Assembly: GCF_900106845.1 (NCBI RefSeq)
Contig: NZ_LT629849.1
Coordinates: 196,148-260,147 of the forward strand
Source of the DNA: Romboutsia timonensis
GTDB lineage: Bacteria > Bacillota > Clostridia > Peptostreptococcales > Peptostreptococcaceae
DNA length: 64,000 bases
Reading direction: 5' to 3'
Position 1 is the first letter of the stretch, and every line of letters starts with the position of its first letter. The notes below the pieces were generated by a model that did not search any database, had not been told where the DNA came from, and was given only the letters and a program-made list of their open reading frames with translations. Shown piece by piece: positions 17,289 to 26,117 of the stretch. The translations under genes and the position numbers were made by a program.

Positions 17289-17789
17289 ATGAAAAAAAAT
17301 AAAATTATAATTATAATTAGTGTACTATTACTGTTTGGATTATCTGTAGGTGGATTTTTATACTTAAAAGCTAAATCAGAGTATAAATCTAGTGCTAGCA
17401 ACTTATCAGGATATGTGCTTGGAACAGGTGTAGCTCCTGACTTAACACCAGAAGAAATAAAAGCATTAATGCAAAAAGAAGTTGATAAATCAAAAGTAGC
17501 ATTTAGTATATATACTGAGCCTACATTTGTAGGAAAAAGAGGAACTATAATGTTTGCAAATCCAAGATATAGTGCTCATAATATAGAATTAGAAGTTAGA
17601 GTAGATAATAAAGTGATTATAAGAACACAAAAAATATCACCAGATCAATATATTGAAGATATAGAACTTATGGGAAAAGCACTTAAAAAGGGAAAGCATA
17701 ATGGTGTTGCTTCAGTAAAAGCATATGATCAAAAAACTGATGAATTAGTTGGGGAAGTAGCCGTAGATATGATAATAACATCTAAATAG
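17289..17789 (+). CDS. Membrane-anchored partner protein of the surface locus
   Basis: The 166-residue protein has an N-terminal membrane segment (about 5-25) without an evident signal-peptidase site. An extracytoplasmic domain of ~140 residues follows. It contains LTPEEIKALMQKEVDKSKVA, then FANPRYSAHNIELEVRVDN, ISPDQYIEDIEL, LKKGKHNGVASVKAYDQKT and a final beta strand. The protein at 20013 shares the same plan position by position (EEQIKEILQRKADES; IANPPYNKHLIKVEIKLDDN; ILPNHYIEYAKL; LKAGEYNATATINAYDIES). They are paralogues. Each lies directly after a gene carrying the secreted beta domain, suggesting a matched subunit-partner pair. Function unknown. AAGGAGG precedes ATG. Confidence 0.75.
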   Translation: MKKNKIIIIISVLLLFGLSVGGFLYLKAKSEYKSSASNLSGYVLGTGVAPDLTPEEIKALMQKEVDKSKVAFSIYTEPTFVGKRGTIMFANPRYSAHNIELEVRVDNKVIIRTQKISPDQYIEDIELMGKALKKGKHNGVASVKAYDQKTDELVGEVAVDMIITSK

Positions 17790-17862
17790 TACAATAGGAT
17801 TTATTTAATGGTTACTCCTTATTAATTCGTATAGAAAATATATAGAAAGTTGTTAAGATAAT

Positions 17863-19974
17863 ATGAAAAAAATAAAATGTATTTTAAAAGATACTTTATC
17901 TTATATAGCAGCTAGAAGATTATTAAGATATTCTATTATTGTGATTATAATATTGAGTCTTATTGGGGGCATAGCTACTAATAAATATTTTAATAATAAA
18001 AACTATAACAAAGAAAAAATAGAAGAACAGTCATCAAATGTAAGCAATGGAAATAAAGACTTAGCAAATGGAAATATTAATACTAATGCAGTAATTGACA
18101 AGGAAATTTCAAAACATACCTTAAAAGAAGGATTTTCAACATTAAATGATGATAAAAGCCCTAACTCAAATACTACTAATAATAACAATAAAAATGATAC
18201 ATCACAGAATACATCATCTAGTTCATCAGCTAGTATAGATAAGTCATCAATAAAAGGTATAGACTTAGAAATATTAGAAGGTTATGAGTTCAATGCAAAA
18301 AGAGATTTGAAGTTGCAGGCTACTGATAAAGATGGAAGCGATATAAGTGATAGTATAATACTTGAAAGAAATAATGTAAATACAATTGTTCCAGGAATTT
18401 ATACTGTAAAAGCTAGTGTAAGACTAAGTAATGGAGAATACAAGGAAAAAGAATTTACTGTTACAGTAAAGGAAACTCGCTTAGATGTTTCTTTATTAAC
18501 TTTTAAACCGATTAAAAGTAATGTAAAAAAAGGTGAAAAAATAGGATTTGATTTAAATCTGAACATATCTAAAAAACATATTACTCCAATAGCGGTAATG
18601 ATAAATGGACAAGAATATACTTTATATAATGGAAATAACAATATAATTGATAAATTATTTAATAATAAAAACTATAAGGTATTTATAGATGAAAAAGATA
18701 TTTCTGGAGTATATGAGTATAATTTAGAACATATAAAATTGTCGAATGGATCATGGATAAGTTTAGGTGAAAATATACAAACAATAGAAGTATTAAAAGA
18801 TCAGGCATTTATTAATAACTTTAGTTATGAAGAATTATCTTTAGAAAAGAAAATAAATATTAAATTTGAATTGAATGATTTAGAAAATACATCATCTAAT
18901 TTAAGATTAGAATTTTATAATAAGAATGAGAAACTAAAGGATATAAAATTAGATAAAAAAAATAACTACTCAATGTACTTACCTATAGATAGGAATGGAG
19001 AATATCACTTAAAAATATTAGGTGATATAAGTTTAAATCAAAATTCTAATGATGGTAATACTATATATAATAAAGAGATATATAGTACTAATATAAATAT
19101 ATCTAATATCAATCAAACATCAATAACAGGTGAAAATTTAGAACTTACACAAGGTGACAACTTTGATTTAATAAAGGATTTAAATTTAAAAGCCATTGAC
19201 TTTGATGGTGAAGATATAACAGATAAAATACAAATTGAAAGTAATAATGTTGATACAAATATAGTTGGAAGACAAATAGTAGTAGTATCAATAGTAAATA
19301 AAAAAGGCGAAAAGTATGCTAAGGAATTTTATGTAACTATTAATTTGAAAGATGAAGATGAAAATAATTTATCAAGAATGTTATTTAAAAATTTTAGTAA
19401 AAATAAAACAAAAAAGACATCTTTAGTATCTTTATCTAATGAATCTGATATAGCTGTATCATCTTTATCTAGTGAGTCTATAGTAGGAAATGACACACAA
19501 GTGCTAAGTCATATTGTAGATATTAAAGGTTCAGTTAGTAAATATGATGGAAGTTTACCTGGTGGTAAAATTCAAGTAGAGGTACCAACTGCTATGTCAT
19601 TTATAGTAGACCAAGATGGAAACTTTGATTCTGCCAATTATACTATAAATAATAGAAGTTCTGTTGGTATAAGTGTATCTGTATCAGAGTTTAGGGATAG
19701 TGATAAAGGTGGAGGAATAACAGTTAAACCTAAGACTGAAGATATATCAACTTTGGATAGATCAAATTTACATTTAGAATTAGTTGGTAATGAAGGTAGA
19801 AGTATTGATTTAGGTGAAAAAATAATTAATCCACAAGAAATTCTAAGACTAGATCCAGCAAGTTCAAGTATAATTCAATTATCTGGAGAAGTTGGTAAAG
19901 GTAATGGGGAAAGTGTTGATAAGGATGGAGCAAGTGAAAAATTTACTTTAATATTTAGAATAAATAAAATCTAG
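17863..19974 (+). CDS. Large membrane-anchored protein: two Ig-like domains plus locus-specific C-terminal domain
   Basis: The 703-residue protein has a membrane anchor at about 22-40 and a low-complexity N/S/T/K linker to ~128. An Ig-like repeat follows at about 131-203 (DLEILEGYEFNAKRDLKLQA and IVPGIYTVKASVRLSNG). A strand-rich middle comes next, then a second copy of the Ig-like repeat at about 420-492 (NLELTQGDNFDLIKDLNLKA and DTNIVGRQIVVVSIVN). The C-terminal ~150 residues are homologous to the mature part of the 16560 product, with VPTAMSFIVDQDGNF and STLDRSNLHLELVGN. This is a fusion of a stalk to the secreted subunit domain, which suggests a cell-proximal base of a surface assembly. 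Start ATG 17863 has a weak ribosome binding site. Confidence 0.7.
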   Translation: MKKIKCILKDTLSYIAARRLLRYSIIVIIILSLIGGIATNKYFNNKNYNKEKIEEQSSNVSNGNKDLANGNINTNAVIDKEISKHTLKEGFSTLNDDKSPNSNTTNNNNKNDTSQNTSSSSSASIDKSSIKGIDLEILEGYEFNAKRDLKLQATDKDGSDISDSIILERNNVNTIVPGIYTVKASVRLSNGEYKEKEFTVTVKETRLDVSLLTFKPIKSNVKKGEKIGFDLNLNISKKHITPIAVMINGQEYTLYNGNNNIIDKLFNNKNYKVFIDEKDISGVYEYNLEHIKLSNGSWISLGENIQTIEVLKDQAFINNFSYEELSLEKKINIKFELNDLENTSSNLRLEFYNKNEKLKDIKLDKKNNYSMYLPIDRNGEYHLKILGDISLNQNSNDGNTIYNKEIYSTNINISNINQTSITGENLELTQGDNFDLIKDLNLKAIDFDGEDITDKIQIESNNVDTNIVGRQIVVVSIVNKKGEKYAKEFYVTINLKDEDENNLSRMLFKNFSKNKTKKTSLVSLSNESDIAVSSLSSESIVGNDTQVLSHIVDIKGSVSKYDGSLPGGKIQVEVPTAMSFIVDQDGNFDSANYTINNRSSVGISVSVSEFRDSDKGGGITVKPKTEDISTLDRSNLHLELVGNEGRSIDLGEKIINPQEILRLDPASSSIIQLSGEVGKGNGESVDKDGASEKFTLIFRINKI

Positions 19975-20012
19975 TTTAAATATAGAATATATTTAAAATG
20001 GGAAGTGATGTA

Positions 20013-20513
20013 ATGAATAAAAAATATAAAATATTAATAGCCTTATTATTTATATTAATAATGCTATTAGGTATTATTGTTATTATTAATAATAACAATG
20101 ATAATAAAGTAAATATTTCTGGTGGAATTTTACAAGAAGGTATAATACCTGGGTATACTGAAGAACAAATTAAAGAAATTTTACAAAGAAAAGCTGATGA
20201 ATCAACATTTTCTTTTGAAATAAACTCTAGACCAATATTTAAAGATGGAAAATCTGAGGGAAACCTTAGAATTGCAAATCCACCATATAATAAGCACTTA
20301 ATCAAAGTAGAAATAAAACTAGATGATAATAATAAAAAGGTATTTGAATCTGGTGAAATATTACCGAATCATTATATAGAATATGCAAAATTAACTAAAA
20401 AATTAAAGGCAGGGGAATATAATGCAACTGCAACTATAAATGCATATGATATAGAAAGTGGAGAATACAAAGGAACTAGTGCTGCAAAACTAATAATAAA
20501 AATTGAAAGTTAA
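20013..20513 (+). CDS. Second membrane-anchored partner protein
   Basis: This is a 166-residue paralogue of the 17289 product. The anchor is at about 5-26 (LIALLFILIMLLGIIVII), then an extracytoplasmic domain with the same order of motifs (EEQIKEIL, FKDGKSEGNLRIANPPY, GEILPNHYIEY, YNATATINAYD). I start it at ATG 20013, preceded by GGAAGTGA; the in-frame ATG at 19998 would place the ribosome binding site inside the gene. It follows the large fusion protein closely and precedes the third secreted-type protein. Confidence 0.72.
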   Translation: MNKKYKILIALLFILIMLLGIIVIINNNNDNKVNISGGILQEGIIPGYTEEQIKEILQRKADESTFSFEINSRPIFKDGKSEGNLRIANPPYNKHLIKVEIKLDDNNKKVFESGEILPNHYIEYAKLTKKLKAGEYNATATINAYDIESGEYKGTSAAKLIIKIES

Positions 20514-20543
20514 CATAACTTGGAAAGAAATATTGAGGGTAAG

Positions 20544-21233
20544 ATGCCTATGAGGAAAAAAATTTTAATATTACTAATATTTGCTCTGAGTATAAATAAA
20601 TATTCATTAGATATATTTGCAGATACATCAAAGGTTAAAACTTCTACTATTAAGAATGATTCTACTATATTAGATGGTGAAATTGGAGAATGGGATCCAG
20701 AACTTGATGATAATCCTGATTTTGATGGTTTTGAAATAGAAGGTAATAAGCCTGAAGATGGCGATTATTATACTATATCAGTTACAGTACCAGTAAATAT
20801 GGAATTTTATGTATTACCTAACACTCGATTGCCAGATGGTAGTTTTTATTCTCCGATGTATACTATAAAAAATAATGGTAGTAAGAACATATCTGTAAGT
20901 ATAGATTCATTTGAAAGAGATGGTGAAACGCTAGATAGTGATACAGTACCTCTTTATATTGAATCATTAACTGCAAATGATAATAAAACACAAATGGAAT
21001 TAAAATTGTGTGGAGTAGAAGATTTAAGTACTACTCAAGTAAATAAAAAAGTTGACTTATGGAGATTAGGAGAATTAACACAAGAAGAAAAAAAGTTATA
21101 TTCACTAAGTGCTAATGAAACAAAAGGTATTAAATTTCATTCAGAACGATGGGAATTACCAGAGCGTGAATGTAATAAAAATAAGGCAATGTCTAATTTT
21201 ACAGCTAGTTTTATATTTTCAATAAATCGTTAA
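20544..21233 (+). CDS. Third secreted surface protein of the locus, diverged
   Basis: The 229-residue product begins at ATG 20544 (GAGGG upstream; ATG 20550 is equally possible). Its signal peptide is unusual: basic MRKK, a hydrophobic core, then cleavage near IFA. The mature protein is acidic near its start (repeated D, E, N, P) and then follows the locus domain pattern: YYTISVTVPVNMEFYVLPNT, MYTIKNNGSKNISVSIDSFE, and a final FTASFIFSIN strand. This is a diverged member of the 16560 family. No cell-wall sorting signal is seen. A terminator follows, so this ends the first transcript of the locus. Confidence 0.68.
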   Translation: MPMRKKILILLIFALSINKYSLDIFADTSKVKTSTIKNDSTILDGEIGEWDPELDDNPDFDGFEIEGNKPEDGDYYTISVTVPVNMEFYVLPNTRLPDGSFYSPMYTIKNNGSKNISVSIDSFERDGETLDSDTVPLYIESLTANDNKTQMELKLCGVEDLSTTQVNKKVDLWRLGELTQEEKKLYSLSANETKGIKFHSERWELPERECNKNKAMSNFTASFIFSINR

Positions 21234-21250
21234 AATAAAGAATATAAAAT

Positions 21251-21287
21251 AATTGCCTAGGATTAAATCCCTAGGTAATTTTTTTAT
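21251..21287 (+). terminator. Terminator after the third surface protein
   Basis: AATTGCCTAGG and CCTAGGTAATT form an 11-bp stem followed by TTTTTT. Confidence 0.88.
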
Positions 21288-21350
21288 ATTTTAAATAAAA
21301 TTTGTAAATAATATATGTAATATAAAATATTTAAGGAGAGATATTATAAA

Positions 21351-21812
21351 TTGAAACTAAAAGAAATATTAAAAAAATATTGGATAATACTGTTAATTAT
21401 AGTGATTATAATAGCTGGATTATGCACATTTTTCATAATAAACAATAATAAAAAAGAAAATAAAATAGAACCAAGTGTAAAAGAACTACCACTAAGAATA
21501 GATAAAATACCTCTAACATTTAACATAGTAAACAACGGTGCTGAACAAACATTAGAAGTAAATTACACTAACAATTCAAAAGAAACAATAACAAGACTAA
21601 TGTTAGATATACAACTAAAAGACACACAAGAAACTATACAACTAAGTAGCAACGAAGCAATACAACCTGGACAAACTTCAACACTTTACGCAGCTAAAGC
21701 ACCAGCAAGTGGAAATGTAGATGATATTGAAATATTAAAATATAAAATATCATTATTAAGTGGAGTATACATGGAATATGATACAAAACTAAAACAATAT
21801 AATTGGTCATAA
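21351..21812 (+). CDS. Small membrane-anchored extracytoplasmic protein
   Basis: A 153-residue protein of unknown family starts at TTG 21351, with AAGGAGAG ~11 nt upstream. One membrane segment lies at about 10-31 (YWIILLIIVIIIAGLCTFFII), followed by a ~115-residue extracytoplasmic beta domain. The sequence VNYTNNSKETITRLMLDIQL and the closing segment suggest an FxLYD-like/immunoglobulin-type fold, which is inference. Its codon use differs slightly from neighbours (more CTA, ACA, AAC), hinting at separate origin. It has its own terminator and may or may not belong to the surface locus. Confidence 0.6.
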   Translation: MKLKEILKKYWIILLIIVIIIAGLCTFFIINNNKKENKIEPSVKELPLRIDKIPLTFNIVNNGAEQTLEVNYTNNSKETITRLMLDIQLKDTQETIQLSSNEAIQPGQTSTLYAAKAPASGNVDDIEILKYKISLLSGVYMEYDTKLKQYNWS

Positions 21813-21822
21813 ATTTATCTAT

Positions 21823-21861
21823 AAAAATACACTGTCAAAAATATCGACAGTGTATTTTTAT
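21823..21861 (+). terminator. Terminator after the small anchored protein
   Basis: AATACACTGTC / GACAGTGTATT stem with a short AT-rich loop, followed by a T-rich run. Confidence 0.85.
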
Positions 21862-21899
21862 AGTCATTATAACATATTAATATTCAAGCAAAACTAAGC

Positions 21900-22153
21900 G
21901 TTACCAAAGACAGATTTAGCGTTACCGAAGCGGAATTTATGGTAACGCTAATTTTAAAAAAGGTGTTACCATAAATTTTTGGTAACACCTTCGGTAACAC
22001 CCTTTGGTAACGGGTTAAATGTGTAAATTTCAATATGTTAAGATAGGTGTTACCGAAGTAGTCAAAAACCTTAATAGATTATCTAAATAGAGAAAAATAA
22101 GAAAAATTACCCTCTATTTAGATAAAAGTTTATAGCTTTGGACTCTTGGTAAC
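21900..22153. repeat. Cluster of nine GTTACC/GGTAAC motifs forming nested hairpins
   Basis: The hexamer GTTACC occurs at 21900, 21921, 21965 and 22049, and its complement GGTAAC at 21941, 21981, 21993, 22006 and 22148. Several copies extend into perfect inverted repeats: TAGCGTTACC (21917-21926) with GGTAACGCTA (21941-21950), and AGGTGTTACC (21961-21970) with GGTAACACCT (21981-21990). A separate 14-bp inverted repeat, TTATCTAAATAGAG (22079-22092) with its complement at 22112-22125, lies in the same gap. No coding sequence is visible. It lies between the surface locus and the sortase gene. Confidence 0.75.
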
Positions 22154-22331
22154 GGTAAATAAATATATAGATTTTTTAAATACACAATATCAGCTTTATT
22201 TATTTAAATATACACATTATAATAAATAAAAACATATTTTACGTGGTTATGAATTTGTAGCAAAATGGTATTTATTAAAAATCATAAAAGAATATGTACT
22301 TATTTACTTTATTAATTAAGGAGATTGTGTT

Positions 22332-23009
22332 ATGAAAATCTTAAAGAATATAATCAATGTAGTTTTGATTTTAATTATAGATATATGTGTATATAATGTA
22401 TATATAAAAAGTACAGAATACAAAAAAGCAGACAAATCTTATGAACAAATTAGAGTAGAAAAAGAAGAAGAGAATCTGTATGACAAATACGAAGACTACA
22501 GAGGTTGGATTAAGATAGATAATACAAATATAAATTATCCTATTGTTCAAGGAAAAGATAACTCATTTTATTTAGACAAGGATATTAATAAAAACTATTT
22601 ATCATCAGGATCTATTTTTATGAATTATTTAAATCATGGATTTAATGATGAAAATACAGTTTTATTTGGTCATCATATGAGAAATAAAACTATGTTTGCG
22701 CAATTAAAGAAGTATAAAGAAAAAGAATTTTTCTATGGAGATAATGATATAGTAATAGAAGTTGAAAATGATAAAGTTTTAAAATATAAAGTTTTCTCAG
22801 CATATGTTACAGATTCTAAAGATAATTATATTAAAACTAACTTTGATGATAAAGACCAATACAAAGAATTTTTAGAAGATATAAAAAATAAGTCACAGTA
22901 TAAATCAGATATAGATGTAAATGAAAATGATAAAATTATAACTTTATCAACTTGTTCTTATGAATTTAATGATGCAAGAATGGTTGTACATGGTAAACTT
23001 TTAAAATAA
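22332..23009 (+). CDS. srtB: Class B sortase
   Basis: Sortases are membrane transpeptidases that attach surface proteins to the cell wall. The 225-residue protein has an N-terminal membrane anchor (about 3-24) and a class B catalytic domain: DNTNINYPIVQGKDNSFYL, histidine in LFGHHMRNKTMF, cysteine in TLSTC, and arginine in DARMVVHG. AAGGAG precedes ATG. In C. difficile the sole sortase is of class B. The one visible candidate substrate here is the LPQTG protein at 35.6 kb; the neighbouring surface proteins lack a sorting signal. Confidence 0.92.
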   Translation: MKILKNIINVVLILIIDICVYNVYIKSTEYKKADKSYEQIRVEKEEENLYDKYEDYRGWIKIDNTNINYPIVQGKDNSFYLDKDINKNYLSSGSIFMNYLNHGFNDENTVLFGHHMRNKTMFAQLKKYKEKEFFYGDNDIVIEVENDKVLKYKVFSAYVTDSKDNYIKTNFDDKDQYKEFLEDIKNKSQYKSDIDVNENDKIITLSTCSYEFNDARMVVHGKLLK

Positions 23010-23315
23010 TTATAAATATTATTTAAGAATATATTTAATATTTCTGATATATATAAACTTGAAATATATTAAAATAGATTAAATTTAATTTTTAAATTAA
23101 AAATTACAAAAGTAATATTATATTTTAAAGTCTAATTCAAAATGTAGATATTAAAGTACATTTTGAATTGGACTTTTATTATAATGTAAGATATATTAAG
23201 AAACTTCAATAGAAAATATTAACTAATATAAATTGATGGTTTGGATGGCACTGTAGATATGTAGCTAAAGAAAGTGATTAATAAAATTTAATAGTAGCAG
23301 GAGGCATTAGCTAAT
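23010..23315. other. AT-rich gap with a strong terminator
   Basis: The only structure seen is a long hairpin at 23127-23180: AGTCTAATTCAAAATGTA pairs with TACATTTTGAATTGGACT and is followed by a T-rich run. It could serve as the srtB terminator ~120 nt after the stop. No ORF or RNA gene was recognised in the rest. Confidence 0.6.
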
Positions 23316-23738
23316 ATGATAAGAAAATTAGAAGATAAAGATATAGATAAAGTTATGAATATATGGTTAGAAAGCACTATAAAAGCCCATGATTTTATAT
23401 CGAAAGAATATTGGGAATCTAACTATAACACTGTAAAAGAAGTTTACATACCTATAGCAGATAGTTTTATTTATGAAGAAAAAGGTATTATTAAGGGGTT
23501 TATATCAGTAATAGATAAAGAATTTATAGGAGCTTTGTTTGTAGACAATAATTATCAAGGACTTGGTATTGGAAGTAAATTAATTGGATATGTAGATAGT
23601 ATATATGACGAACTAACATTAACTGTATATAAAGATAATAGTAGAGCTGTTAGTTTTTATAAAAGTATTGGATTTAATATACTTGATGAACAAATTAATG
23701 ACGATACAGGTAGTATAGAATACTATATGAAAAAATAA
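23316..23738 (+). CDS. GNAT-family N-acetyltransferase
   Basis: This is an acetyl-CoA-dependent acyltransferase of 140 residues, substrate unknown. The acetyl-CoA loop motif A reads VDNNYQGLGIGSKLI (Q/RxxGxG/A pattern), and the closing strand reads YKSIGFNI. An opening MIRKLEDKDIDKVMNIWLES is typical of YjaB/PhnO-like GNATs. It is monocistronic with GGAGG upstream and a terminator at 23781-23818. Confidence 0.85.
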   Translation: MIRKLEDKDIDKVMNIWLESTIKAHDFISKEYWESNYNTVKEVYIPIADSFIYEEKGIIKGFISVIDKEFIGALFVDNNYQGLGIGSKLIGYVDSIYDELTLTVYKDNSRAVSFYKSIGFNILDEQINDDTGSIEYYMKK

Positions 23739-23780
23739 ATTTTTTCAATATAATCATTAAAATTTAATATTTATAAATAT

Positions 23781-23818
23781 AAAAGAAGAATAATTTATAT
23801 ATGATTATTCTTTTTTTA
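23781..23818 (+). terminator. Terminator after the GNAT gene
   Basis: AAGAAGAATAAT / ATTATTCTTT stem followed by T7. Its T-tract abuts the left end of the dispersed repeat at 23812. Confidence 0.75.
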
Positions 23819-24035
23819 CGTACAAGGAAATTATGATATGAAATTTTTTATGGATAACTTATAAATATAAATAATATCAATAACTCCAGAAACGTAAAAA
23901 AAGACATTTTGAAATGATTCGCCCACGCAGTGGTTCAAGCAACGGATGTGACCGAAGCTGTAGCGAGTGTCATATCATTGGCGACATGAAGTGTTTCGCC
24001 GACACATCGCTCAAGCATAGCGAATTTTTTATTTT
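23812..24035. repeat. Dispersed two-module repeat, copy 1
   Basis: The first module (~85 bp) starts TTTTTACGTACAAGG and ends AGAAACGTAAAAAA, so its ends are inverted repeats. The second is a GC-richer hairpin-forming module (TTCGCCCACGCAGTGG ... AGCGAATTTTTT) containing CAACGGATGTGACCGAAGC. A second near-identical copy lies at 41831-42025, with degenerate copies elsewhere. This copy carries ~20 extra bases in the second module. Both good copies start in the T-tract of a terminator. Confidence 0.75.
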
Positions 24036-24171
24036 AAATTTATCTAACTATATTACATTTTAACAGTTTTATTATATATTGGTAGAATTATTCTGTTTAA
24101 ACTACCAAAATAAAGTATATTAATTATAATAGAAATGATTATATAAAACAACTATACAAGGGAAGGCATAT

Positions 24172-24975
24172 ATGGAAGAATCAAGAATTATAAAAATGAT
24201 AAATAATAATCCTAGTATTATATCAACAATAAATAATCCAACAGATGAAATGAAACTGTTAGCTATAAAAAAAGATGGATTAACATTAGAGTATATAGAT
24301 AATCCAACTACAGAAATGCAAGAGTTAGCATTAGATAATAATATTAGAGCTATTAGATATATAGATAATCCTACAGAAGAAATGATGATAAAAGCTGTAA
24401 ATGCAGGATGGAGTATATTAGATTATATAAAAAATCCAACAGATAAAGTAATTGAGTTAGCTATAAATCAAGCTGGATGGGCTATAAAATATGCAAAAAA
24501 TCCAAGTGAAGAACTACAATTACTTGCTGTTAGAAAAAATTATGATTCAATAAAGTTTATAAAAAGTCCTTATGAAAGTGTTCAAAAAGAAGCTATAAAA
24601 ATAAGTTATGATGCATTAAGATATATTAATTCACCAAGTCATAATATAGAAATTGAAGCTATTAAAAATAATGAAGCGGCAATTAGCTTTATACATAACT
24701 TAGATAAGGATAAAATATTAAATTTCTTAAAAGAAAATATTTTGGTAATTAAATATGTAGCAAGAGAAATATCAAAAGAAGATCTGGAAGAAGTGTTAAA
24801 AGAGGTTTTAGCAAAAGAAGAAGTTGAAGAAAAATATGTTAGAGACTTTTTAAATTGCAGTATGATAGATAGAAATAGTAAAAACTTTGAAATAGACAAG
24901 ATAATGCTTATTTATAAGTATGGTAGTAAAAAGGCTAGAAAGATAGCTGTAGATGAAAAATTAAAGATGATATAG
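24172..24975 (+). CDS. Protein with seven 22-residue helical repeats (DUF4116-like)
   Basis: The 267-residue protein consists largely of repeats of about 22 residues, each of the type NPTxEMxxLAxxxNxxAIxYI. The repeats cover roughly residues 17-170, and a charged helical tail follows. The pattern resembles the DUF4116 repeat; the family name is tentative. No signal peptide or membrane segment is seen, so it is cytoplasmic and probably a protein-binding scaffold. It begins a three-gene unit, ending 11 nt before the MoxR-type ATPase gene. It could be the substrate adaptor of that ATPase, which is inference. Confidence 0.65.
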   Translation: MEESRIIKMINNNPSIISTINNPTDEMKLLAIKKDGLTLEYIDNPTTEMQELALDNNIRAIRYIDNPTEEMMIKAVNAGWSILDYIKNPTDKVIELAINQAGWAIKYAKNPSEELQLLAVRKNYDSIKFIKSPYESVQKEAIKISYDALRYINSPSHNIEIEAIKNNEAAISFIHNLDKDKILNFLKENILVIKYVAREISKEDLEEVLKEVLAKEEVEEKYVRDFLNCSMIDRNSKNFEIDKIMLIYKYGSKKARKIAVDEKLKMI

Positions 24976-24986
24976 GAGATATACCG

Positions 24987-26114
24987 ATGAATTTTATAGA
25001 TACATTAAAGAGTGTTGACTTAGTATTATCAACTAATGAAGTACCATTAGTAGTAGGAGAAAGTGGAATAGGAAAAACAGCATTAGCAAAGAAACTTGCT
25101 AAAGAAAATAATTGGAGTTTAGTTGTTATTGATGGTAACTTACTTAAAGAAGGTGAAATAGGTGGACTTCCAACTATAGAATCTTACACAACAACAAACT
25201 CTAATGGAGAAAAGATAGAAAAGAAAATTACAGTATATGCAGTTCACAATAAGTTAAGAGAAATTGATGAAGAAATAGCTAAAGGAAAAAGCGTTCTTTT
25301 ATTTATAGATGAAATAAATCGTTGTGAACATACAGTACAACAAGAATTAATGAACTTAATATTAAATAGAGAAATAAACGGATATAAGCTACATGATGAT
25401 GTAAAAATATTAGCTGCAATGAACCCATCAAGCAAATACGGTTCAGATTTTGATTATCAAGTTGTTGATATGGATGCAGCACAAGAAAATAGATTTGTAT
25501 GGTTAAACATGGAACCTGATTATAATCAATGGCTAAATTGGGCAATGGATGCAGGTATAGAACAAAAGGTTATAGAGTTTATATCAACATTCCCTGAGTA
25601 TTTACACAGAATAAATGAAGATGATTTACGTGCAACTCCAAGAAGTTATGAAAGAGTTTCTAAGAGTTATAAGGTTTATAAAGAACAGAAAGACTCAATA
25701 CCAAGAAACGTATTTTTAAATGTTATAAAAGGAAATGTAGGAAAGGTTATAGCAGAAGAGTTTATAAGCTTTGTTGAGTCTGATTGTAGTCCATTAATAT
25801 CTTATGAAGATGTATTTTCATGTGAAACTTTAAGTTCAAGTGTTATAGAAAAAGTAAAAAGCGAAAGTCATACAAGACTTTATTTATCAGCAATGAATAT
25901 ATTAAAAACATTAGAATTAAACTTTGAAAATGATGATATATCAGAAAATAATATAAATAGATTTATTGAGTTTTTAAAATCATATCCTGTTGATTTAATG
26001 GTAGGAATTATGAAAGATATAAAGAGTAATTATATAAATGTATATAATAAAGCTATAGAAAATGAAGAATTCGTAGAATTATACTTTGAATCTTATAGTA
26101 TGATAAGGGGATAA
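24987..26114 (+). CDS. MoxR-type AAA ATPase
   Basis: A 375-residue AAA ATPase has Walker A GESGIGKTALAKKLA (about 23-37), Walker B VLLFIDEINRC (about 99-109), and sensor 1 in ILAAMNPSSKYG. An arginine-rich stretch follows (RATPRSYERVSK). MoxR ATPases act as chaperones that activate or remodel partners, usually with a VWA-domain protein encoded next to them, as here. The start ATG 24987 follows GGAGAT. Only 3 nt separate it from the next gene, so the pair is translationally coupled. Confidence 0.88.
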   Translation: MNFIDTLKSVDLVLSTNEVPLVVGESGIGKTALAKKLAKENNWSLVVIDGNLLKEGEIGGLPTIESYTTTNSNGEKIEKKITVYAVHNKLREIDEEIAKGKSVLLFIDEINRCEHTVQQELMNLILNREINGYKLHDDVKILAAMNPSSKYGSDFDYQVVDMDAAQENRFVWLNMEPDYNQWLNWAMDAGIEQKVIEFISTFPEYLHRINEDDLRATPRSYERVSKSYKVYKEQKDSIPRNVFLNVIKGNVGKVIAEEFISFVESDCSPLISYEDVFSCETLSSSVIEKVKSESHTRLYLSAMNILKTLELNFENDDISENNINRFIEFLKSYPVDLMVGIMKDIKSNYINVYNKAIENEEFVELYFESYSMIRG

Positions 26115-26117
26115 TCT

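Noticed and set aside
21900..22153. GTTACC cluster as a CRISPR array
   Set aside because: The motif is only 6-10 bases, in both orientations and at irregular spacing; there are no direct repeats of CRISPR length, no uniform spacers and no cas genes.
23939..24001. GC-richer repeat module as a tRNA or other stable RNA gene
   Set aside because: It recurs with deletions and changes in several gaps and has no tRNA hallmark; it behaves as a dispersed repeat.
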